This document shows positions 1 to 14,900 of a stretch of 64,000 nt of DNA, one piece after another (position 1 is the first letter of the stretch; every line of letters begins with the position of its first letter). Position numbers and translations under genes: made by a program. The notes beneath the pieces are model-generated. The model had not been told where the DNA came from and searched no databases. It saw nothing but the letters and a program-made list of their open reading frames with translations. The stretch lies in assembly GCA_038501785.1 (NCBI GenBank), contig JBAMJR010000242.1:125001-189000 (forward strand), written 5' to 3'. Source of the DNA: Myoxocephalus aenaeus. Lineage: Eukaryota; Chordata; Actinopteri; Perciformes; Cottidae.

Positions 1-258
1 CATGTATACATGTTTTGTATTCAGAATCTATATATATATATATAATATAAATTCATAATCTTTATATCAATTAAATGCAGTAAAAAGTATAATATTTGCC
101 TCTGAATTGCAGTTGAGTATAGAAATATAAAGCAGCGAAAAATGGAATTACTAATCTATATTAATCTATATGCTAATGCGTATAGATTAGCATAATATAT
201 ATGCTAATCTATATGTTTTGTATCCATTATATATATATATATATAATACAAATTCATA

Positions 259-296
<38 letters not shown>

Positions 297-640
297 ATTA
301 AATGCAGTAAAAAGTATAATATTTGCCTCTGAATTGCAGTTGAGTATAGAAATATAAAGCAGCGAAAAATGGAATTACTAATCTATATTAATCTATATGC
401 TAATGCATATAGATTAGCATAATATATATGCTAATCTATATGTTTTGTATCCATAATCTATATATATATATATAATACAAATTCATAATCTATATATATA
501 TATATATATATATATCAATTAAATGCAGTAAAAAGTATAATATTTGCCTCTAAATTGCAGTTGAGTATAGAAATATATAAAGCAGCGAGTATACAAGTAC
601 CTCAAAATATACTTAAGTGCATGTACTTTCCACTGCTTTA
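1..640. repeat. AT-rich tandem repeat ending in a hAT-like MITE terminus
   Basis: Three copies (the last partial) of a unit of about 203-227 bp start at 11, 214 and 441 (TGTTTTGTAT...), each with an (AT)n block, TGCAGTAAAAAGTATAATAT and a hairpin of the form CTAATCTATATGC/GCATATAGATTAG. The right edge (590-636, AAGTACCTCAAAATA...CTTTCCACTGC) matches the end of a teleost hAT-type MITE I recall, also seen at 7406-7700. No exon is visible here. Confidence 0.7.
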
Positions 641-737
641 AAGGAGACACGTTAACAAAAGTCAACTAATTATTTTTCATTTGTGTCATTATTTGGCACG
701 GTGAGGGATGGTTGTAATGGTTGTACTGGTAATGGTG

Positions 738-739
<2 letters not shown>

Positions 740-768
<29 letters not shown>

Positions 769-800
769 TCCTCCTCCCTTCCTTCCTTCCTTCCTTTCCT
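740..800. repeat. (CT)n then (CCTT)n microsatellite
   Basis: A pyrimidine run upstream of the first visible abcb6 acceptor (AG at 810-811) serves as its polypyrimidine tract. Confidence 0.85.
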
Positions 801-811
801 CCACACTTCAG

Positions 812-937
812 GTGTGTTTGTTTTCCCACCTGCACGGCTTGTCTCTGCGCTGGCACCTGGACAGACGCACCGGAGACGTGCTGAGGAGCGTCGACAGAGG
901 CACTTCCTCCATCAACAACCTGCTGAGGTCTCGGAGA

Positions 938-1006
<69 letters not shown>

Positions 1007-4000
1007 AGTGGCTTAGCGGTAATCTTCTGGTTGTTTTCTGGCTCCAGCTACATCCTGTTCAGTATCCTTCCCACCGTCTGTGACATCATCATTGCCATCA
1101 TCTACTTCGTCTCCTACTTCAGTGTCTGGTTTGGACTCATCGTGTTCACCTGCATGGTCCTCTACCTCAGTGAGTCAGTGTGTGTGTGTGTGTGTGTGTG
1201 TGTGAACCATGAGTGTGTTTTCAACAGGAAGTGAGTCAGTGCAGTCTGCCCCGTCTATTTGAACCGCAATATGGATCAAAAATCATCAAGAAAAGTCGAA
1301 TCAGAGCACACAGACGTGACATATAGACATATTTTTAGGAGTCAGTGTGACTTCGACGTTCTGTAATTGGGTTACTGTTATTTCGTTTGGTGTTTTGAAA
1401 CATATACATGATGTAAAAACCAAAAAAGCCCTTTGCAACACGATATATAAAACGTATGATATCTTGGAACAGCCTGCACCATCCTGATCACAGAGTGGAG
1501 GACGAAATACAGGAGAGAGATGAACGACCGAGACAACAACGCCAAGTCCAGAGCCGTGGACTCGCTGCTCAACTTTGAGACGGTATATTGCGCAATATGT
1601 TTCCTGTTAATTTCCTGGAGTTATTAAAAAGTCTGTTGAAGCGTCTGATGGGCAATATGTCGTTGTAGTCACTGTGACGTCACCCGTCGGTTTGTGGACT
1701 GACGTTTTGAAGCAAAGAGTTTGACATTTCGTTCCAGTGTTTTTTACAGATGTTTCTGGAAACCTGAACACCTGAAATGTTTGCAGATGTTTAAGGATTT
1801 TATGTGTTTTCACAGGTGAAATATTACTGTGCTGAGGATTATGAAGTCCGCTGCTTTGAGGAAGCCATTCTGAAATATCAAGTAAGCTTGAAGAGGGACA
1901 TCATTTGGTAGGAAAGCATTGTCTAAACCTGGCATGCTTCATGTACAACAACTTGTTTTGTCTGTATTTCGTATTCTAATTGATCCGTGTGCCGGTTGTG
2001 TTTGTGCAGCAATGTGAGTGGAAGAGCTCGGCCTCCCTGGCTCTGCTGAATCAAACCCAGAACGTCATCATAGGATCAGGACTCCTGGCTGGATCTGTGC
2101 TGTGTGCCTACCTGGTCTCCGAGGGACAATTCCAGGTATCCAACATCAAAATCACAAGTCTGCACACAAGTTATGGGTCAGTCAGTAGCCTCAAGTTTTT
2201 TGTACTTCTACTTAAAGCTGGGCGAAGGCAGTTTTTGGAAAAAGGCTCAGAAAACACCATCATTTGAAAATAGAGCCCTCGTCCTGCAGCTCTCCTCTGT
2301 GTCCTAAATCCCCTCCCAGCTGCTTCTTTGAATGCTTTGTGAGCAACTTTATGAGCAATTTAATTTGCCAACCAGTGTGCAAAATACCTGGTGGCAATCG
2401 TGGGATCCCGTCCAACACCGGTCTCAAACAATGGTCTCAAACGATGGTGTTCCACGCTTCATTCAAACACCTTTACTAGTACTAGTCATTCACACGACTC
2501 TTCGTCCTTCATATCCACATGTATGTACGAAAAGTAACATAAAGCACATACAAAAACATCAACAACCCTTTCGGACACTGGTCTTCAACTTTGATCTCTT
2601 GGTCCGAAAGTCTCCACCTCCCCCTTTCGCCCACCTGATGTGGTTTTCTTTCAGACGGCGACCTCCGGTTCTGCCGATTGAAGCCGATGCTGAAGCGTCT
2701 TAAAGCTGCATTCTCTCTCCTGACCACCAGGGGGCGACTCCTCTGGTTGTATAGAAGTCTATACTTCATGTGTTAAAGCTGCATTCTCTCTCCTGACCAC
2801 CAGGGGGCGACTCCTCTGGTTGTATAGAAGTCTATACTTCATGTGTTAAAGCTGCATTCTCTCTCCTGACCACCAGGGGGTGACTCCTCTGGTTGTATAG
2901 AAGTCTATGCTTCATGTGTTAAAGCTGCATTCTCTCTCCTGACCACCAGGGGGCGACTCCTCTGGTTGTATAGAAGTCTATACTTCATGTGTTAAAGCTG
3001 CATTCTCTCTCCTGACCACCAGGGGGCGACTCCTCTGGTTGTATAGAAGTCTATGCTTCATGTGTTAAAGCTGCATTCTCTCTCCTGACCACCAGGGGGC
3101 GACTCCTCTGGTTGTATAGAAGTCTATACTTCATGTGTTAAAGCTGCATTCTCTCTCCTGACCACCAGGGGGCGACTCCTCTGGTTGTATAGAAGTCTAT
3201 GCTTCATGTGTTAAAGCTGCATTCTCTCTCCTGACCACCAGGGGGCGACTCCTCTGGTTGTATAGAAGTCTATGCTTCATGTGTTAAAGCTGCATTCTCT
3301 CTCCTGACCACCAGGGGGAGACTCCTCTGGTTGTATAGAAGTCTATATAAATGACTCTACTTCTCTCTTGATGTATTCCCTCAGTAAACATTGTAAACAT
3401 GAGTTTATGTCTCAATCTCTAGTTTCAAGTCTTCTTCAATACAGCATGATACATTAAATTATCATGTACAGTAAATTATGGTCATTTAGAGGCTTACTCT
3501 GATTGACAGGTCACCGCCGCTATCAGAGCTGTACACGGCGTCTCTCCGTCCCTCTTCCACATTCCAAACATGGTAACTTCTATTCATCGGTTGCAAAAAA
3601 CAACAACATGGCGACTGCAAAATCGTCAAACTCAAAGGCTTCAAAGCGACCAACGCGTGGCGTCACGATGACACGTTCACCTCTTAAATACTGTTTGACA
3701 GACGTCAAAGGGCGCCTTCTGCGTCGGCATCAGACACAGCGTCTGCATTTCATACCCCGGGAAATGAGAGCCTGCAGACTCAGTCACTTCAGCATGACCT
3801 CTGTGAACTAAATCAGACATCTTGTTGGCGGTGATTCAAACCAACGACGTGGCCTCAGGGCCTCTGACCTCAGAGATACTTTCTCCATCACAACATTATG
3901 CGATGTAGACAGGTCAGATCTGTGTTCTCAGCTTGCTAGCATGGGGAGAATACTGATGATCAGCGATGTTCAGCAGCTGTTTGTGCTCACGTTCCCCCTC

Positions 4001-5438
4001 AGGTCGGAGACTACGTTCTGTTCGGCACCTACATCATCCAGCTGTACACGCCCCTCAACTGGTTTGGGACCTACTACAGGTGAGACCCTGAAGGTCTTTT
4101 GAGTCATCAAAGTCTGTGTCAGCCACACTCTCTACTTTTCAATGATGGGAGGCTCGGGTTAGAGGGGTGATTTTAAAACAACAATGCTGTATTTAAAAAA
4201 AAACTGAACTAGACTTGACTTATAAACACAGTGAGAAGGGACCTTTGCGTATGTATTTATGTGACTCTTATTTAAGATAGTTGTAGAATATATCACATAT
4301 ATTAGTTTATATATACTTACTAAATAATACCAGTATATTCATCTGAGAAAACTGCTAAAACTACCCCACGTAATCCTACTTATTTGATTGCTACTTAATA
4401 ACCCTTTAAGCCCACACCCTAACCCCTGATCCTATTTATTGTTTGAGTTGTGTTTAGAGGTTGTACATGGTGACTATATATTATTGTAGCAATGATTTTT
4501 ATGTTTAATTTGATACCTAACATGTTTATTTCTTTTTGGGGGGGGATTTATACCATAATTTTTTTCTTGATTTTCTTGATATAAAAGGGTCCCCTGAGGA
4601 ACCCTAGGGCTCAACAGCTAGTACCACTACTTCTCCTGATACTACTACAGTTACTACCACTAGTACTGCATCTAGTACTGCATCTAGTACTGCATCTAGT
4701 ACTGCATCTAGTACTTCATCTAGTACTGCATCTAGTACTGCATCTAGAATCCTGGCTGTGCGTCGTGTGTCTGCAGGCTGATCCAGAGTGCATTTGTTGA
4801 CATGGAGAACATGCTCACTCTGCTGACGGAGCAGAAAGAGGTGAGTCAGGAATATATCATTTATATAGGAAATGTAAATGTATCTTTATTCTTTCCAGAC
4901 TTGGTTCACAATATTTTATACCACAAAAAAAGAAATATACAAATGATATACAATACAAATAGATCAATATTATACGATTATTTCTTTCTCCCTTGAAAGA
5001 AAGCGTGTCAGTATTGTTATTATTATTCCTCTCTCCTCCGCTTTTTGATTTTTGTTGAATGAGAAAATGTATTATTTTATTGATTATAGATTATTTGCAT
5101 TTGATTTGTTTTTCAATATCATTACTTGTCATAACACTGGGCAAATATAATCTTTAAGTATTTTTTTTTTTTTTAAATCAACACGATAATAGTAATAATC
5201 TGCTATTGCTAATGCAGTTAAACTGGAAGAATAATTACAGACATTATCTGACAACCTTTTTAAATATATAAGAAAGTGTGTGTATCGAATATCTTTTTTA
5301 AATAAATACAATAATCGCATATATAAGTGGACAATGCAAACTAAAATATTCCTCTAGTTTTTCTGATTGCTCGGCTCAGAGAAACTCACACAGTCAGAGG
5401 TCGGCGGATTAGGAGATCAACAAGTGTTTGTCTGTGAC

Positions 5439-5525
<87 letters not shown>

Positions 5526-5840
5526 ACATACACATACACAGAGTCTGCATGTATGTCTGTGTGTTCGTGTGTGTGTTCGTGTGTGTGTGTGTGTGTGTGT
5601 GTGTGTTTCGGTGGGAAAAGGCGTCCTCCGGCTGCCCCACTAAAGGCTCCTGCATTCACTGGCCCTTGATATGGTAAACAGCCACATGAATGTGGACAAA
5701 AGCATTAAGAGCACCTTAAAAACACAGCGGCCCTTTTCTTTGGCTTGGGAAGCTGTGGGCGAGGGGAGTCAGGGAGGAGGAGGAGGAGGAGGAGGAAGAG
5801 GGTGAGGAGGAGGTCAGAAAGGAGTGAGTAATCGCCGCCC

Positions 5841-5873
<33 letters not shown>

Positions 5874-7166
5874 AATGCAATCAAACTTTGCTGGTAATAT
5901 TTTGTAAAAAACGAATGATTACATCGCAATATCTGCATAGATGAAGGGATGAAGATCTAAGGAAGCGAGGAGGTGAGAAGGAGGGATCTATAAAGGAGGA
6001 GAGGAGGGAAAAAGTAGAATATGACGGGAGAAAGAAAGAAGAAGGGGGGAATAATTATATTAGCTTTATTGTGTAAAACACATCTCACTTTCTCCGCCTC
6101 GCCTTCTCTCTTTCCTTATCTATCCTTCTTGTCTCCTTTCATCCTTCCCCATCTCCTCTTTCCTCCCTCCCTTTCCTTCCTACTTCCTCTTCTTGTTTTT
6201 TCCTCTCCTCCTCTTCAATAACAAAAAGATAACCTTGGTCGCCCTCGGTTTTTTGACGTTAGAAACAGCCGTTGACGGCCAACAAAGAAGACGTCTGAAC
6301 CGCGCTCGCTTTCTCCAGAGCTTTTGACCGCATCGCATGGTCTTCATCGGTACATCGCAGATGCTCAAATGCTTTTTTTTCCGCGTTGAGCTGAACGGAT
6401 CCATCTCGCACCTTGGAAACGGCAAAAAAAAGAAGAAGCTGCATCTAGTGATGAAGACCATGTGATGCGGATGAAAGCACCGGAACAAGCTAAAGGTGGA
6501 TCTTGAGTTGCGATTGATTTGATTCTCTTTTTGCTTTCTTATTCCGGCTTCTCTACTATTTTGGGAAACACATTAATCTTCCACGAATCTTATCGCTCCT
6601 GTGTTCCGTGTCTCGCTGACCCTGGTTTCCCCTCCTCCTCTTCCTCCTCCTCCTCCTCCTCCTCCTCCTCCTCAGGTCCAGGATGCTGAGGAGGCCCAGG
6701 ACTTGCGGCTCACAGCAGGTCAGGTGGCGTTTGACAGCGTCTGTTTCAGCTACGTTCCCGGGTGTGTAGCCAACGACGAATCTGCTTCCACTTTTCCCGC
6801 CGTTTGATCCCATTTCATGCAATTTGCTCACGGTCACGAGGAAAACAGCTGTTTGCATCCCGTGTCCCACCGAACATCACTGTCGGTCTGTTTTAACCCT
6901 GACCACCATGTTTTTTTATTGTTAACATCACACACTACATTGTTTTTTTGCTGTGTAAACCTAATCAAACCCTGACTATCGAGGCGGCACATCAGAAAAC
7001 CGTTATACGAATAACACCATAATGATCTGCGGTGGCGAAATATGTCTTTTTAGGGTGGAGGACATTTTGTTTTCAAATGTTTGTGCTTGATTTGTCTTCA
7101 AATCAGATACATTTTCAAGAATAAAAGAAGCGAGAAGAGAAGGGAATAATGTTTGGACCTGATTGT

Positions 7167-7241
<75 letters not shown>

Positions 7242-7756
7242 CACTGAGATTCTCAGGGACGTGTCCTTTACGGTGGAGGCGGGACAGACGGTCGCTTTGG
7301 TAAGTTGTCCCTTTGTTGACTTCAAGTCCAATTGCATGTGTCACTATTACCAGATTTTCAAAATAAAATGTTTGTATCACTTAATGTACCTCTAGTGGCG
7401 TTTATCAGCGGTGGAAGACGAATACTCAGAATACTACAGTCTAGAAATACTCGGTTGCAAGTAAAAGTCATTCAACATTTTCAGTGAAAGTACAAAAGTA
7501 CAAGCGTCAAAATATACCACAAGTTTAAAAAAAACTCCTTTTCCCATTTCACAATAAAAATAAGATGTAAATATTTGTCTCTAGTATTATAGTGGACAAA
7601 AGTATAAAGTAAGAAAATGGAAATACTCAAGGAAGGTACAAATACCTCAAAATAGTATTTACAGTACTTAACTTTTCATTGGAACAACTTTCTACTAATG
7701 TATTGAATGCATACTGCAAACTGTAAAGGAATCTACACTTTGTACAATAAAACTAA

Positions 7757-7845
<89 letters not shown>

Positions 7846-8492
7846 GTTGGTCCGTCTGGATCAGGGAAAAGCTCCATCCTGCGTCTGTTGTTCAGATTTT
7901 ACGACTGTCAGAGTGGCAACATCCGCATCGACGGGCAAGACATCTCCAAGGTAAACCAGGGGCGACTTCAGGCTCTGTAGAGGGACGCCGACGCCGAATG
8001 CCTTAAAGCTGCATTCTCTCTAATGTCCACCAGGGTCCGACTCCTCTGGTTGTATAGAAGTATATGCTTCATGTGTTAAAGCTGCATTCTCTCTGACCAC
8101 CAGGGGGCGACTCCTCTGGTTGTATAGAAGTATATGCTTCATGTGTTAAAGCTGCATTCTCTCTGACCACCAGGGGGCGACTCCTCTGGTTGTATAGAAG
8201 TCTATGCTTCATGTGTTAAAGCTACATTCTCTCTAATGTCCACCAGGGTCCGACTCCTCTGTTTGTATAGAAGTATATGCTTCATGTGTTGAAGCTGCAT
8301 TCTCTCTCCTGACCACCAGGGGGTGACTCCTCTGGTTGTATAGAAGTCTATGCTTCATGTGTTAAAGCTGCATTCTCTCTCCTGACCACCAGGGGGCGAC
8401 TCCTCTGGTTGTATAGAAGTTTATGCTTCATGTGTTAAAGCTGCATTCTCTCTCCTGACCACCATAGGGCGACTCCTCTGGTTGTATAGAAG

Positions 8493-8574
<82 letters not shown>

Positions 8575-8671
8575 TCTGAGGTGATGGTGGTGTTCCTTCA
8601 CTGTTTGGTCTGACTTTCTATCTCTCCGATTCTGTCTCTTTCATTCTTCATTTCTCTTCATTTCCCTCTCT

Positions 8672-8747
<76 letters not shown>

Positions 8748-8835
8748 CTGGGCTGAGTGTGTGAGCTCCTGTCACACTGTGAATAAATCATAGTAAAAGG
8801 CTCTTGAATAATGCAGCAACGTGACCAGACGCCAG

Positions 8836-8930
<95 letters not shown>

Positions 8931-11900
8931 GGTAGCCCAAGTTATTGTGGTTGTAGCTCAAATAAGTCTGTTTATCATCAAACAAATCTCAATAAAAACA
9001 CAGACAGTACATATTTGTGTCATTAGACGCGTTCGTTCAGGTGAACACGTCGGGGTTTTATGAGGACGTTGGTTTATAATTATCCAGCAGGAGGAACGTT
9101 TTTAATCAACACACACATGGTCGCCTCTTTAAACAGGATTCAGTGTTTGTTGTTCATCAGTATCGCCCTTCTCGTTTTTTTCTTTTTATGCCAGTAAGAA
9201 CTATAAATATTTAGCATCTGTTTATCCTCGTCCACTCCTTGTGACTGGCTCAGTGTTAGAGCGAATGGGATAAAGTACTGGTATCATATGAAACCCAAGG
9301 AATCCACTGGTTCCAACCATATCCTGCCAGCTGGTCGGGAAGGAGGTAACTCTCAGAATCTGGGCTGATAGTAGTTTCATTATGTTATTTGACTTTTTTT
9401 ATTTTAGGCTGCCTTCAAAAATCTATCCGGGACAGCAGATGGAAATGTGCCTCTCTAGCACAGCTTTACTGTTGATTGGTGTGCATTGTCCCTCCAAAAT
9501 AAACACATCAAATAAATAGAAATATGTTGGCATGGCCGTATGAACAGGGTTTCCCTTGACATGTGAATGAAAATGGGTTCTATGGGTTCCCACGAATCTC
9601 CCCCTGGCAGACATTTCCACTTTGTTAATCACACGGCTCCTCTTGTCGAGCTAATGATAGTTCCTGTATGTGTGATGGTGTTAGTCCACATGTGTGATGG
9701 TGTTAGTCCACATGTGTGATGGTGTTAGTCCACATAGTGGCTATTGTGTATATAGACAATAAGGGGTTTTCTGAGCAGCTTCCAGAACAGAAGCGCTCGC
9801 CAGCCAATCCGTGAAAAAAATGCAATTGTTGCAGAAAATTTCCAAATGTCAAAGATTTTTTATATCAAATCACAACATGGACTTTTTCTTGAGCTCTTGG
9901 TGTCTTAATGTGGTATTTTTGGGGGGGTAAAGGGGATTTTTTAAATTTATTACATAAAATTTGATCAACTCATGTATTCATAAATGCCCAAATATTGCAT
10001 TCAATCTATGCAACAAATGCTATCAACCCAAAAATTGCTGCAACAACTTATGAGACATAATTGATGGACTGCCCATCATTTACTTCCATCATAATGTTCT
10101 AAGCCCTCATCCTAGGTGCCTAAACAAAACTGTGTTTATTACATATTTATGACGAGAACACCTTTATTAGCTGTATCCAAATTAATATTCACGTTCCCAG
10201 CTTTCAGATAATGTATTTCACTTCTATGTGACGTCTACTGTTGACACCCTAAAGACCCCCGCTCCACCTAAAAAAGACAAAAATGGGTCTAAATGAAAGA
10301 GAGTGAGTGTACGTATATTGTTCAGCATTGTTTACGAAATCCCAAACCAGATCAGTTTATATTCTGCTTTATGGTCAATGGGAACTTCCCCCTGACAAAA
10401 CTGAGGCGCCTATGCTCGTGTTATTAGGAGGACAAAGCTGTTAAAGACAAAGGGAAGAAAACGGCAATAACTTTTAATAGCCGCATGAGCTGTGAGTTGT
10501 TTATTATTAACAATGCAGGTGAAAACGAACATCATGAAAACAACTATTAAACATGGGTGATAAGTCCCTGAAACAAATAATCAGCGCTAAATAGATTCCC
10601 AAGGTGTTTGTAATCAATAAATTGAGAGAAACTGGATCCACAGATTGGTCATAAAGGTCCTCTTACAGGACGAGAGTGAGAAGGACAAGGAGGATGTTGT
10701 GCTTCGGGGGTTTGATGCCGGCGGTTTTTACACACCATCTGTTTCACCTTCCTGTTGACCCTTCGTTTAAATCCGTCACGCGTTTCATGTTTTGCTCCAT
10801 AAATTCTTTTTTTAACGCGTCACTATCGGAGAACTCATTGCTCATCGGCCTGTTTTACCCCGTAAAAAAATAAATACTCATTCATTATGCACACCTGCTC
10901 AGAAGGAGTCCAGTGATAGTCTTTAAAGGAACAGTGTGGCACGTTTATGTGCAGAAATGGAATATAATAATCATAACTATGTTTTCACTACTATATAATG
11001 AGATGAAACTAAGAATCGCTATGTTTTCCTTACCATAGAAAAAGTACTTACCGTACTTTTCGGGTTATAAGCCGCTACTGCCTTCGGTCAGTGTCCCCGT
11101 TAGCTCCCCGCTGTAGCCAGCTGGGGCTCCTGCTAGCGCTCCGTTACTTCCCCGCTAACTTCCGCTAGCTCCCTGAAAACCACCGAAGGTAGCGGGACCA
11201 GGCTCGACACCCGACTTGGGCAGAGGGGACGCGGGCAGTAGCAGCAGCAGCGGGCAGTAGCAGCAGAAGCGCTAGCTAGCAGCGCTACTAGCAGCGCTAC
11301 TAGCTTGCTACAGCGGGGACACTGATCAGCCGTAGGAGCGGCTTATAACCCGAAAAGTACGGTAATGTCAATATGTACAGGAGACCATGCATTTTTGGTT
11401 AGATACCTGAAATAAGGTCTGTATATTTAAGAGATTATGACGATTTTTCGTGTCTTAAATAAGGTGGTTGCAACGAGTGGCTGAATGAGACTTCTTCCGT
11501 TGTGGATACTCGCGCTCATGCGACCGTTTGTTCACGGCCGAACGTTAGCTTTTATTTGTTGAGCTAAAACGTCAACAGTTACGCTTGCATATCGTTTGCA
11601 TGGTTAGACCGGCGAGGGGATGAGGAGACAGATAACAGGAAGGAGAAAAGCCAGCGTCACTGAAGTGCATGCGCACTCACTATCTCATCATTTCGACTTT
11701 CTATCTCATAATTATGACTTTTTATCTCATCATTTCGACTTTATTATCTCATAATTATGACTTATCTCATAATTTCGACTTTATTATCTCATCATTTCGA
11801 CTCTCTATCTCATAATTATGACTTTTTATCTCATATATGACTTTTTATCTCATAATTTCGACTTTCTATCTCATAATTATGACTTTATCTCATAATTATG

Positions 11901-14900
11901 ACTTTTTATCTCATCATTTCGACTTTATTATCTCATAATTTCGACTTTATTATCTCATAATTTCGACTCTCTATCTCATAATTATGACTTTTTATCTCAT
12001 ATATGACTTTTTATCTCATAATTTCGACTTTCTATCTCATAATTTCGACTTTCTATCTCATAATTATGACTTTATCTCATAATTATGACTTTTTATCTCA
12101 TAATTTCAACTTTCTATCTCATAATTATGACTTTATCTCATAATTATGACTTTTTATCTCATCATTTCGACTTTATTATCTCATAATTTCGACTTTATTA
12201 TCTCATAATTTCGACTCTCTATCTCATAATTTCGACTTTATTATCTCATAATTTCGACTCTCTATCTCATAATTATGACTTTTTATCTCATATATGACTT
12301 TTTATCTCATCATTTCGACTTTCTATCTCATAATTATGACTTTTTATCTCATAATTTCGACTTTATTATCTCATAATTTCGACTTTATTATCTCATCATT
12401 TCGACTCTCTATCTCATAATTATGACTTTTTATCTCATATATGACTTTTTATCTCATAATTTCGACTTTCTATCTCATAATTATGACTTTATCTCATAAT
12501 TATGACTTTTTATCTCATCATTTCGACTTTCTATCTCATAATTATGACTTTATCTCATAATTATGACTTTCTATCTCATAATTTCGACTTTCTATCTCAT
12601 AATTATGACTTTATCTCATAATTATGACTTTTTATCTCATAATTTCAACTTTCTATCTCATAATTATGACTTTATCTCATAATTATGACTTTTTATCTCA
12701 TCATTTCGACTTTATTATCTCATAATTTCGACTTTATTATCTCATAATTTCGACTCTCTATCTCATAATTTCGACTTTATTATCTCATAATTTCGACTCT
12801 CTATCTCATAATTATGACTTTTTATCTCATATATGACTTTTTATCTCATAATTTCGACTTTCTATCTCATAATTATGACTTTATCTCATAATTATGACTT
12901 TTTATCTCATCATTTCGACTTTATTATCTCATCATTTCGACTTTATTATCTCATAATTTCGACTCTCTATCTCATAATTATGACTTTTTATCTCATATAT
13001 GACTTTTTATCTCATAATTTCGACTTTCTATCTCATAATTTCGACTTTATTATCTCATAATTTCGACTTTCTATCTCATAATTATGACTTTATCTCATAA
13101 TTATGACTTTCTATCTCATAATTTCGACTTTCTATCTCATAATTATGACTTTATTTTTTGTGCGGAAACGGTGTTTGCCACAGATATTATTTTCTGTAAT
13201 AATCCAAATTCCAATGGAACCCCCCCCCCCCCAATGTAAAGATAAAGCTAGAGCCAGCAGGTGATTAGCTTAGCTTAGCTTAGCATAACAACTGCAATCA
13301 GGGGGGAAACAGCTGGTCTGGTTGTGGCCAAGCACTAAACAGCCTTTTGTGTTTATATTAAACAAACTACATTACACAAGTTGACATTTTTTAAACTCTT
13401 GACAAACTCGTAGTTTGCTCCTGTTTTTATTTGTTTGTCATTTTGCTAAGCTAAGCTATCGCCTGCTTGCATGAGTTCCATAGTTAACGTCAAAGTGGTA
13501 TCGATCTTCTTCGTCTATCTCTCGGCAAGAAAGCAAATAAACATATGTCCTAATTTACAAGTATAAGCAGACCTAGTAGAAGTCTGCTGTTTACACTGAA
13601 ACCAAAAAATTATAAATGTATTTCATGTAGTTTGAAAAAATAACGTTTTTCTTCCAACAGGGATAGTGTCTTTAACTGAGCGTTGCATTTTCTTTCATCC
13701 GCTACAGATTGAAACGTTAACCAATTACTTGTATTGCGATGACAAAAGGCTCTGCGATGAGTTAGGTTATTATATGAATCTTATTGATGGGGCTGTCTAC
13801 ATGTTCCAGCTGAATCTGGGATTTGTTTCGCTCCTTGCAAACAGCTGCTTCTAGATCAGAGGATCTTTTCTTCTCTGCTGTTTTACCAATAATGTCTTAA
13901 TGCATTCTTCACATTGCCATATGTCCTGAATTTAGAGAGTTATTAATCACTGTTATGATGCCTCCTCTTCCTCAAACTGAAATGATTCTCTCGCGACTAT
14001 GAGGTAGTCAGAGTGAGCCATGTATTTGATTTATCACAATATTTCATCATCATTTCAACACACGTGGAAACAGTTAGGATTTCCGTCTGTTAATGTGTTT
14101 TAAATGATCAATAAATTCCTCACGTTAGAATAAGTCTTCAAACTAAGTCAAATACGCAAACTTCACAGTAACTCAACAACACTTTTCAAGAGAGAAGTAG
14201 AGTCATTTATATAGACTTCTATACAAAAAAAGAGGATTTGCCCCTGGTGGTCAGGAGCGAGAATGTAGCTTTAACACCTGATGCATATACTTCTATACAA
14301 CCAGAGGAGTCACCCCCTGGTGGTCAGGAGAGAGAATGCAGCTTCAACACATGAAGTATATACTTCTATACAACCAGAGTCGCCGCCCCCTGGTGGTCAG
14401 GAGAGAGAATGCAGCTTTAACACATGAAGCATAGACTTCTATACAACCAGAGGAGTCATCCCCTGGTGGTCAGGAGAGAGAATGCAGCTTTAACAAATTA
14501 AGCATATACTTCTATACAACCAGAGGAGTCGCCCCCTGGTGGTCAGTAGACATAATGCAGCTTTAAGACGTGAAACATAGACTTCTATACAACCAGAGGA
14601 GTCGCCCCCTCATGGACAGTAGAGAGAGTGCAATTTTTTAAAACCCTTCCGCATTGGCTTCACTCGGCAGAACCGGAGGTTGCTGTCTGGTAAATATATT
14701 GATACTTTTTGTTGTTTTGTTGAGATTTTTAGATGTGCGGCCAGTTCTTTATTTTACGACACTCAAAGCTCTTGAGACGTCTGCGGCTTGTTTTTCGCCG
14801 GCCACTCTTCCGCCACTCTGTTTGTCCTTGCATATGGCCGCCACATGGGCTGAAGCCTCTGATGAGTCCGTCTCCGCCGGCCCCAACACTGCAGGCGGAT

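Noticed and set aside
683..1234. 183-codon open frame spanning two abcb6 exons and a CA repeat
   Set aside because: Reads straight through a GT-AG intron; the real product is obtained by splicing 927 to 1048, which restores the ABCB6 sequence LLSYILF.
2701..3345. Possible CRISPR-like array of regular repeats
   Set aside because: Units are contiguous with no unique spacers, the host is a vertebrate, and there are no cas genes; it is a minisatellite.
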